From the NCBI RefSeq assembly GCF_022539505.1, contig NC_061513.1, forward strand, positions 354,931,696 to 354,995,695: a stretch of DNA of 64,000 nucleotides, read 5' to 3'. The translations under genes and the position numbers were made by a program. The stretch is from Lolium rigidum (lineage: Eukaryota; Streptophyta; Magnoliopsida; Poales; Poaceae). The notes beneath the pieces are model-generated. The model did not search any database. It saw only the letters and a program-made list of their open reading frames with translations, and was not told the DNA's origin. The first letter of the stretch is position 1. Each line of letters opens with the position of its first letter. This document shows, piece by piece, positions 57,530 to 64,000 of the stretch.

Positions 57530-57952
57530 TCAACCGTGCCGACCGGGTCCTATAACGCGCCGACCGGGACCTGAGCCGCGCCGGGTGAACCCCCAAAGCC
57601 ACGGAACAGTCACGGGAGCATAGCTAACATGAGATCCCTGCATAACGCTCCATCCGGTCCTATACATGTTGTCTAACGCATACATGTAACGACGAACGTG
57701 CTCGTCCTCCGCCGCAATGCGCTGAGCTACCTCCTCCGGCGGGGTCGGCTCCCTCTGAAACGACCGTGGCCCATAAGACCTCCACCAAAGAATATCCGGG
57801 TCAACGACGGGACCCGGATTCCGCACCAAGGTGCGCGACCCGGAAGCTAAGACCTCCCAGTGCCACCCCGGCGGAGCCCAGTCCCGGACCTCCCCCAGCT
57901 GCTGCATCTCCTCTAGAAGAGTCGGACCACGGCGCGGTGGCTGTCGCGGCAT
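57530..57952 (-). CDS. Unknown 140-residue protein, CACTA-1 accessory gene
   Basis: The open frame from ATG 57952 starts MPRQPPRRGPTLLEEMQQLG and has RDWAPPGWHWEVLASGSRTL, PDILWWRSYGPRSF and an Arg-rich end. The ATG follows a good splice acceptor (ttttcgtag at 57958-57966), and a GC-rich leader with donor cag/gtatgg lies at 58543-58780, so this looks like the first coding exon of a real transcription unit. The sequence may instead be the 5' coding exon of ORF2. No known domain is recognised. Its Trp-rich middle (PPGWHWEV, ILWWRS) is unusual. Confidence 0.45.
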   Translation of the reverse strand: MPRQPPRRGPTLLEEMQQLGEVRDWAPPGWHWEVLASGSRTLVRNPGPVVDPDILWWRSYGPRSFQREPTPPEEVAQRIAAEDEHVRRYMYALDNMYRTGWSVMQGSHVSYAPVTVPWLWGFTRRGSGPGRRVIGPGRHG

Positions 57953-58023
57953 CGTAGCTACGAAAACAAACCATATATATATACCAACGTTAACATAAAT
58001 TAAAAAATAACTTCACTACTTTT

Positions 58024-58180
58024 ATGTTAGTCGGCTCCGGCACTACCGTTTGGGGGGCGCCGGCAGTACATACTCTATTTTTGGGCGCCGGCAGGGGCGT
58101 CGGCACTACCCGTATTTTGGGGGCGCCGGCAGGGGCGTCGGCAGTACCGTATTTTGGGGGCGCCGGCACTACCGGAGATG
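58024..58180. repeat. Tandem repeat, ~38-bp unit with ggcgccggcagggg
   Basis: Units of tattttgggggcgccggcag plus gggcgtcggcactaccg recur three to four times. It lies in the presumed intron. Confidence 0.7.
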
Positions 58181-58216
58181 GTGGAGGTCGGCCAGTGGCG
58201 GCCAGCCGATGGCACC

Positions 58217-58450
58217 GACACTAACTTTTTTCTAACTATTTGCACTACTACTAAATTCACTACACTAATCTAACAAAAAAATTCTAACTTTTTTCTAACT
58301 ATTTGCACTACTACTAAATTCACTACACTAACAATATACTATAACTATATACTAACATATATACTAACTATATACTAACATATACTAACATTTTAACTAC
58401 ACTAATCTAACATTTTAACTACACTAATCTAACTACTAAATTCACTATAC
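58217..58450. repeat. AT-rich repeat block (taactttttctaactatttgc, ctaacatatac units)
   Basis: The 60-bp unit ttctaactatttgcactactactaaattcactacactaa occurs twice, followed by short actatatactaacat units. It is non-coding. Confidence 0.65.
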
Positions 58451-58542
58451 TAACAAAAAAAAGGGTGGCCGCCGGCCGGCCGGGGCCGTCGGTCGGCCGG
58501 CCGGAGGAGGGAGAGGGAGAGGGAGGGCGCCATACCTGCGGG

Positions 58543-58780
58543 CGTCGGCGGCGGGCGTCGGCGGCGGCGGGACGCGCGGCCGTGTGACGCGCGCGCGGGC
58601 GGTGGCGGTGACGCGCGCGGCGGGCGGTGGCGGGCGGCGGCGCGTGCGGCAGGCGGTGGCGCGGCGGACGGCGACGGCTACGGCGCGCGCGGCGATTTGG
58701 GCAGCCTGGCGGCGCAAACTGCTTCGTCTCCGCGGGATTGATCTCCGCGGAGACGAAGTGTTTTCTTTTATACTCTAGAC
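58543..58780 (-). other. Putative GC-rich leader exon, CACTA-1
   Basis: Read on the minus strand it is extremely GC-rich and ends with a donor-like cccgcag/gtatgg (58542). It is probably 5' UTR for the exon at 57957. Confidence 0.4.
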
Positions 58781-58781
58781 C

Positions 58782-58825
58782 CTTTGGGCCGGGTTCGTAT
58801 TACAAACCCGGACCAAAGGCCAATT
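58782..58825. repeat. CACTA-1 subterminal-type repeat pair
   Basis: gaccctttgggccgggttcg and caaacccggaccaaaggcc form an inverted pair of the same class as at 35230-35330. It stands well inside the element. Confidence 0.6.
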
Positions 58826-58899
58826 TTTTCAAAAAATTTCATTCCCGCCTTACTTCAAATAAAAAAAAACACGTACTGGCCACCGCCATGCCACACGTG

Positions 58900-59110
58900 T
58901 CCACCGCCGCCGCCGCCATGTACTGGCCACCGCCGTGTACTGACCACCACCTTCACCGCCATGTACTGGCCACCGCCGCCACCACCACCGCCGTGTACTG
59001 GTCACCGCCGCCGCCGCCACCGCCACCGCCGTGTACTGGCCACCGCCACCACCGTCACCGCAGTGTACTGGCCACCACCTTCACCGCCATGTACTGGCTA
59101 CAGCCGCCGG
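58900..59110 (+). repeat. Tandem gtactggccaccgcc repeat upstream of the AP2-like gene
   Basis: The 15-base word (with catgtactgg and gtgtactgg variants) recurs about eight times with trinucleotide expansions of cac/gcc. From 59120 to 59300 a second repeat (cttccccgtgccacgccccgccg) follows, with cacgtg G-box words at about 59107 and 59204. Confidence 0.8.
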
Positions 59111-59314
59111 GCCACACGTGTCCCTTCCCCGTGCCACATGTCGCCGCCGCTTCCCCGTGCCACGCCCCGCCGCTTCCCCGCGCCACCTATTGCCGCAGCT
59201 TCCACGTGCCTCGCCCCGCCGCCGCCGGATTGCGACGTGTAGATGCCGCTTCCGAGTGCCACGCCCCGCCGTTTCCCCGCGCCACCTGTCGCCAAACTTG
59301 CCGCGTCGCTGTGC

Positions 59315-59320
59315 TATAAA
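59315..59320 (+). promoter_or_regulatory. TATA box of the AP2-like gene
   Basis: tataaa stands 58 bases before the ATG at 59378 in GC-rich DNA, where chance TATA words are rare. Confidence 0.65.
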
Positions 59321-59377
59321 GCGCGGCGTGCGCGCGGAACCACACGTCGTCGTCGCCACCGTTCATTCGTCGCCGGG

Positions 59378-59901
59378 ATGCTGCCGCGCCGTCGCGGCTC
59401 GTCCGGCTTCCGTGGCGTCCGAGCGCGTCCGAACGGTAGGTTCTACGCCGAGATGCGCGCCGGTGGCTTCCGGCTCACCCTCGGCACGTACAACACCCCG
59501 GAGCTGGCGGCGCGCGCTTCGATGCGGCCGCATGGCGATTTCGGCGGCCACGGCGCGACATGAACTTCCCGCACGTCGAATCGCTAGAGGAGGCGGAGTT
59601 CCTCGCGCCGACGCCGTGTCTCGTCGACGACGAGGACCGTCGCCGCCACCGCCAGGTGCAGCGCCGGATCGCCATCGCCGAGCACGACGAGGAGTTGATG
59701 CGCCAGTGGAGGGCGCAGTTCCCCAACGACGTCGTCAACACCGACGCGTTCTTCGCTGACCTCCGGGCACATCGCAGGTCCAACAGGCGCCACCGTCGGG
59801 CCGTCGCCGTGTTCGAGCTCGACAACCCGAATACAACTTGGGCCGACAACGACCCTCGGTGGGACGACATTTGGACCGAGACAACCTCCGACGACGAGTA
59901 G
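59378..59901 (+). pseudogene. AP2/ERF-like domain gene inside CACTA-1, one frameshift
   Basis: The AP2 domain binds DNA and is a plant transcription-factor fold. From ATG 59378: basic MLPRRRGS, then SGFRGVRARPNGRFYAEMRA, GGFRLTLGTYNTPELAARA, and after a one-base loss near 59518-59521 the frame resumes with YDAAAW-like, then RRPRRDMNFP and, from 59560, a long acidic-basic helix-rich tail (NFPHVESLEEAEFLAPTPCL, RRRHRQVQRRIAIAEHDEEL) ending WTETTSDDE at 59901. Canonical AP2 motifs are present (FRGVR, YAE.R, LGTY.TPE.AARAYD, NFP). The context between CACTA repeats indicates capture of a host gene. TATA and AATAAA signals are in place, and a single indel separates it from a coding gene. AP2-like is clear; its subfamily is not. 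Confidence 0.75.
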
Positions 59902-59942
59902 ATCGACTAGACTAGTTGTTTATCTATTTTAATTGTATTTTC

Positions 59943-59948
59943 AATAAA
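59943..59948 (+). other. Polyadenylation-like signal of the AP2-like gene
   Basis: aataaa stands 42 bases after the stop codon. Confidence 0.5.
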
Positions 59949-60066
59949 GTCGTTGTGGCAGACGCTGATGATGAGAAAAGTTTCCCGCCACATACATGGA
60001 GTTAAAGTACAGAGCTCAACTGAAAATTAATTAAGATACATCGCCAGATTCGACTGTTCGAGTCAT

Positions 60067-60594
60067 TCAGTCATACTCGTGCCTAGCCCTATAGTACTCG
60101 CCACCGTAGTCGTCGTAGTCGCCGTCATCATCGTCGCCGGCATCGGGGTCGCGGTAGTCGAACCTCGACGGGAGAGCACGCGTGGGCTGGGACTGAGGGT
60201 AGCGCAGGCGGGGGCCACGGTAGGCCATGACGCCCGAGAGAGTCCGGCCGCGCCACCACAGCCGACGGCCGGCCTCGTTGAAGTTCGAAGGAGGCGGGCC
60301 GCCCTCCTCGTGCCTGGCAAGCGCCCTCTCATGCCGATTGATGAAGAAGCTTTCCCAAGTCGGGAAGTAGTCGGTATGCCACTGGGGATTCCTCTGCTGC
60401 TCCGGCGTGAGCTCGAAGTAGTAGTGGTTCGTGATGGCCATCTCGCGCGCCACACCTAGAGGGACAGGAGGGACCGGTACGCCTCCGACGCTCAGCAACC
60501 AGCCGGTCGGGACGCGGTAGCCCGGCGGGCAGGGGTAGTTCGACGCGCAAAGCGCCTCCGCCTCCCGGAGGGTTAGAGATACGATGGAAGCAAT
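60067..60594 (-). pseudogene. Accessory gene of CACTA-1 with apparent loss of start codon
   Basis: The minus-strand frame reads ASIVSLTLREAEALCASNY, PCPPGYRVPTGWLLSVGGVP, EMAITNHYYFELTPEQQRNPQW, WESFFINRHERALARHEEGG, PPPSNFNEAGRRLWWRGRT and ends in an Asp/Tyr-rich tail at 60067. A TATA box is 70 bases upstream (60661-60670). The codon where a start is expected is ATT (60592-60594) in place of ATG, so the first in-frame Met in a good position is MAITNH. The frame is also open upstream to 60870 through the promoter, which is probably not translated. I know no function for this sequence. The even spacing of conserved Trp and Tyr suggests a folded domain. Confidence 0.6.
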
Positions 60595-60660
60595 GGGACA
60601 GAGTGATGAGGTTTGCAGATATGAGTCTAGATGTGATATGTAAATGGAGGCCAAGCCGAC

Positions 60661-60670
60661 ATATATATAG
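60661..60670 (-). promoter_or_regulatory. TATA box of the accessory gene at 60067-60594
   Basis: The minus strand reads ctatatatat, about 70 bases before the codon that should be the start. Confidence 0.6.
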
Positions 60671-60754
60671 TGAAAAAATGGCGGGAGGACAGAGGCGGGA
60701 AGCAGTGGAAAGGGTGGGAAGAAAAATAGGCGGGAACGCAGTGGCGTCGAAAAC

Positions 60755-60975
60755 ATTAGTCCCGGCTGGTGGGTACAACCGGGACTAAAGATCATTTTTT
60801 TGTCATCTAACAAAACTGTCGGTGGGATAAAGACGTGTGGGTAACCTTTAGTCCCGGCTGGTGGGTACAACCGGGACGAAAGATCCTTTTTTTGTCATCT
60901 AACAAAACTATCGGTGGGATAAGGACGTGTGGGTAACCTTTAGTCCCGGCTGGTGGGTACAACCGGGACTAAAGA
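60755..60975. repeat. CACTA-1 subterminal repeats, three ~92-bp units
   Basis: tagtcccggctggtgggtac and accgggactaaag form an inverted pair repeated at 60755, 60846 and 60938, separated by gtcatctaacaaaact...ggtgggataa. They resemble the left-end repeats of CACTA-1 and suggest the right end is near. Confidence 0.85.
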
Positions 60976-60980
60976 TGTCG

Positions 60981-61314
60981 GCAGGATAAGAACGCATGGG
61001 TGGACGCACTGCTCGATGAGATAAAGCATGTAGCGCACGACGCCCTGTCGAAGGAACAAGACAAAGTAGAAGAGGTGCCGTGCCTATAAAAGGAGCATCG
61101 ATACGCCTTGCCAAGCAGATCAACAAGACAAGCAGAGTTTCATTCCATGGATGAAGGGAAGGGTTGGGAAATCTCCCGTGGCGCAGCTTCTCGAAGATGT
61201 CGTTGGTGCACACGCCCTACGGCATCTTCGGAAGCTGCTCCTCGGAATTTTTCCCTACAAGCCCTTGAACGACTATATAAAGTCAACACAGAATTCAATG
61301 ACCTCCTCTGTTCC
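60981..61314 (+). other. TATA-bearing start of a possible gene, cut by gypsy copy D
   Basis: tataaaag at 61085-61092 is followed about 55 bases later by an ATG at 61147 (MDEGKGWEISRGAASRRC) or 61151 (MKGRVGKSPVAQLLEDVVG). Either frame is open until the LTR of copy D begins at 61315. The second frame has a leucine-rich LRHLRKLLLGIFPYK stretch. It may be the first exon of a further CACTA gene. No domain is recognised and I do not choose a frame. Confidence 0.35.
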
Positions 61315-62475
61315 TGTTACCACCAGAATTTGACCGGATCAGAGGTGGGCCGCGATTAATATGGGCTTGAAGAATATACCTGGAAGGAATACATTGAATC
61401 GGCCTTGTATACAAAGTTTGGGCTAGTTTGCCCGTGTATCTGTAAATATAGTAGGATACGTGTCGGTTAGGTAGAATTTGGCTCGTGCACGGTTGGGATT
61501 ACTCCCACGTTAGAAAGTCTACGGACTATAAATATGTATCTAGGGTTTCTGAAATAAACAACAATCACGTTCACCACAAACCAATCTAGGCGCATCGCCA
61601 ACTCCCTTGTTTCGAGGGTTTCTTCCGGTAAGCATCATGCTGCCTAGATCGCATCTTGCGATCTAGGCAGTACACGTTTATTCGCTGTTCATGCGTTGCT
61701 TGTGCTGAAGCCTTGTTGATGGCGAGCAACGTAGTTATCATAGATGTGTTAGGGTTAGCATTGTCTCATCGTATCATATGCTCTCGTCCGTGCAACCCTT
61801 AGACGTCTAGCCGCCCTTACACCTATCTTAGGTGTAAGGGCGGCACCTCGCTTGATCATTATTTAGTAGATCCGATCCGTTATGATTGCTCCTTGTTCTT
61901 CAAGGATTAGTTTAATATCTGCATAGTTAGGCCTTACAAATGGGTTGAAGGATCCAGTGGCACGTGGGGTGTAGTTTGCTAGCCCTAGACGGGATGTTCC
62001 GGGGATCAACTTCATGTTGGTTTTTAGGCCTTGTCTAGGGTTGGTTTATGACCACCGTGCGTGGCCGCCAGGCTCAATCACGCGTAGGATGTTCCGATTA
62101 TGTGGTGAAAACCCTAAATCGTCGTAGGTCATTTTAGCTTTATTTTGATCAAGCAGGACCACTATGTGATCGTACACCTCGTACGAATCATGGGTGAATC
62201 GGCTCCTTGAGCCGATTCAAAGGACAATCTGAGAGCCGATCGAGGCTCGTATTTAATGTTTACGTGTATGCCATGCAGGAAACTAAGCGAGGCAAATCCA
62301 TCACCTTCCTGACCAGGTATAGGTCGGGTGGCACGCCCTTGCACCAGCATCGGACGTGCGTGCCGAGTCTTTGCGGGCCGTCGCTCGAGGGACCAGGGCC
62401 AGCCGCAGTCCTGGGAGCCTCCCGGCTCTATCGTGTTGCCCGTCGCTGCTCGCCGGTGGGTTTCTGACCGCAACA
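61315..62475 (+). repeat. 5' LTR of gypsy copy D
   Basis: The repeat is 1161 bp. It starts tgttaccacc (t to c in the usual tgttatcacc). H1 is at 61638-61670, lacking the last two bases of one arm, and H2 is at 61810-61844. A TATA-like ctataaata stands near 61527. Confidence 0.92.
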
Positions 62476-62498
62476 CATTCTGGCACGCCCGGTGGGAC
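62476..62498 (+). other. Primer-binding-site candidate, copy D
   Basis: cattc is followed by tggcacgcccggtgggac, identical to copy A. Confidence 0.6.
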
Positions 62499-62536
62499 AG
62501 TCTTCGACATCAACCGCATCGCCATCTACATCTGAG

Positions 62537-64000
62537 ATGGCGGAAGGCACTCCAGTCACGTACGAAGATCTGACTGAGGAGCTCAAGAAGAAGTATGACG
62601 AGGTCAAAGCGATCCTCGAAGCCGACCTCATCGGCTCTTTCCAGAGAACCCGCTCACACGGAATCAGGTGGAAAGGGTTCTCACCTGAAGGCGCGCTCGA
62701 TGGAGTGGACCTGTCCGCCCCGTCGAAGAACGCACCGGGTCTCTCGCGTCGGAGATTAATTTCATGGTAGCTCATTCGCTGCACCGCCATTCCGAGAGCC
62801 CGGTGAACACTTTGGAGCGTGTCGCTCTTCGGGTGATCCAGAAATCATGAGGCATCGGTACTCTCCGTCAGGACCAGCTCTAGGGACTCACCAAGGAGAG
62901 ATGCCACTCCGGTCCCGACCACCGCTGCCATTTGCGTTGGCAGCACCGGAAGTGCCGAGTTCACCGGCATACGTCGTCTACAAGATCGGTGGTGACCCTA
63001 GTGATTACCAGCTTCTTGTATGAGGCGCCTAAGGAGATCCCTCATGGATACACGTGCACATACGTGCCGGACCGCAAGAATCGGGCACTCACGAACCGGA
63101 CCGCAACTACAGGGACTTCGGAACAGCGAGGAGGAACTTCGGGAACAGATCTTGAGAAGCAGACGTGGCTAGCTAAGTATGCCACCCCGACGAACCTCCA
63201 GAGCTCAACTCCTGCAGTTGGCTCAGAGCTTGAAAAGCAAGCGTGGCTGGCTAAGTATGCCACTCCGGAGAATCTTCAGAGTTCGACTCGTGCAGCCAGC
63301 ACCGCAGATCAGATCAGTACAATCTTGAGAGACCAGTTCGGCATGGTGCCGAAAAGGAGGGTAATCGGCTATTCCAAGCCGTACCCCAACGAGTACGAGT
63401 TGATCCCGCTACCACCCAAATATCGGCTCCCCGAATTCTCCAAGTTTAGTGGATCAGATGGTTCCAGCTCAATCGAGCATGTGAGCCGATATTTGGCACA
63501 GCTGGGCACGATCTCAGCGTCAGATGAGCTGCGTGTGAGGTTCTTCGCACAGTCCCTCACAGGATCGGCTTTCGGGTGGTACACATCGCTGCCACCGGAC
63601 TCAATCCGGACTTGGAAGCAGCTTGGAGGAGCAGTTCCACATGCAGTATCACTCGAGGCTTCCGAGGCTGGCATTGCCGATCTAGCACAAGTACGACGTA
63701 AGCGCGGAGAAACAGTGGTCGAATACATCCAGCCGCTTCAGGACCGTTAGGAACCGATGCTATTCGGCTCGTGTGACTGAAAAAGAAGCAGTCGAGTTGG
63801 CGGTGGTGGGTCTCGCATCACCAATCAAGGATGTGGCCTCCCAGCGTACTACCCTTCACTGGCGCACATGGTGCAGAAGCTGTCATTATATGAACAGCGC
63901 CACCCAGAGGTATACCAGGATAAATTCAAGCGTGCGGTGGTCCTGGTTGAGGCAGATGAAGATGAAGGCTCGCGGGAGATCAAGAGGTAGCAATGGCTGA
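62537..64000 (+). pseudogene. Gag of gypsy copy D, partial and broken
   Basis: ATG 62537 gives MAEGTPVTYEDLTEELKKKY. The frame is lost near 62740-62770 (as in copy B, near the same place) and again near 62840-63020. It then runs on from APKEIPHGYTCTYVPDRKN (about 63025) through the two KYATP repeats, the gag domain (FGWYTSLPPDS, TVVEYIQ) to 63750, then shifts again (SVTEKEAVELAVVG from about 63770). The end lies outside the window. It keeps the gag domain that copy B lacks. Confidence 0.8.

Larger units (their letters stand above)
35195..61314 (-). mobile_element. Large CACTA (En/Spm) transposon CACTA-1, right terminus not seen
   Basis: The left terminus cactagtggaaaacgg starts at 35195, followed by subterminal repeats of the tttagtcccggtt class. 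The matching class recurs at 58782-58825 and in three copies at 60755-60975, so the element probably extends at least to the insertion point of gypsy copy D at 61315. The other CACTA terminus must lie beyond it, outside the window. Contents: an Ulp1-type gene on the minus strand split by CACTA-2, an unknown 140-residue gene, an AP2-like gene and another accessory gene. No TNP2 transposase exon of this element is visible; by analogy it would lie on the right side. Confidence 0.7.
61315..64000 (+). mobile_element. Ty3-gypsy copy D, 5' part, runs out of the window
   Basis: The 5' LTR (61315-62475), an intact primer site and gag are present up to the window end. The base next to the LTR gives a likely duplication gttcc (61310-61314), which could be checked against the other side. 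Whether it is gag-only or has pol is not visible. Confidence 0.9.

Noticed and set aside
58440..59400. Transferred bacterial DNA because of very high GC
   Set aside because: The GC comes from leader exons and tandem repeats around a plant AP2-like gene, between CACTA repeats.

Overview
The window is nuclear DNA from a large-genome grass, most likely Pooideae and probably Triticeae (wheat, barley or relatives). This rests on intron-containing plant genes of the GDSL-lipase and TBL (DUF231) families, separated by nested retrotransposons and CACTA transposons typical of that tribe. There is nothing bacterial or organellar here. No species is assigned, because that needs a database search.

Layout. 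1-259: last exon of a GDSL esterase/lipase. 1434-8371: Ty3-gypsy element A (minus strand, duplication gtagg), which encodes gag but no pol. 9092-10390: two decayed LINE pieces. 11103-14071: the only complete host gene, a five-exon TBL wall-polysaccharide O-acetyltransferase on the minus strand. 17664-18773: a small non-coding CACTA element. 19043-34654: gypsy element B (plus strand, duplication cctat), which carries pol but lacks most of gag, with an 8-kb L1-type LINE (24707-32707) inserted near its 3' end. From 35195 to beyond the window: a large CACTA element (CACTA-1). Its Ulp1-type gene is split by a second CACTA (CACTA-2, 37792-55774, duplication tgc), which itself holds a rearranged gypsy copy C (38182-47403). 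CACTA-1 also carries an AP2-like gene and other accessory genes. A fourth gypsy copy, D, starts at 61315 and leaves the window.

The gypsy copies A-D are one family, or two very close ones. They share LTRs of about 1.15 kb, a primer-site sequence, gag, a spacer full of AGCCGAT/ATCGGCT words and a palindrome beside the polypurine tract. Copies A, B and C, whose 3' ends are in the window, also have an acidic reading frame antisense to gag-pol just inside the 3' LTR. Copy B has both an ordinary RNase H and a second RNase H-like domain, which places it in the Tat lineage.

Most interesting items: (1) the antisense acidic gene with its own conserved TATA-like upstream element; (2) copy C, whose inner region is present as two ~2.6-kb inverted arms and could produce long hairpin RNA against the family; (3) unstable palindromes in the LTRs, one of which sits at the inversion breakpoint; (4) a gag-only copy beside a pol-bearing, gag-deleted copy; (5) two CACTA elements whose Ulp1-like genes differ in keeping or losing the catalytic cysteine; (6) an AP2-domain gene carried inside a CACTA element. 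Nearly all transposon genes are broken by frameshifts or stops. All similarity statements are by eye.
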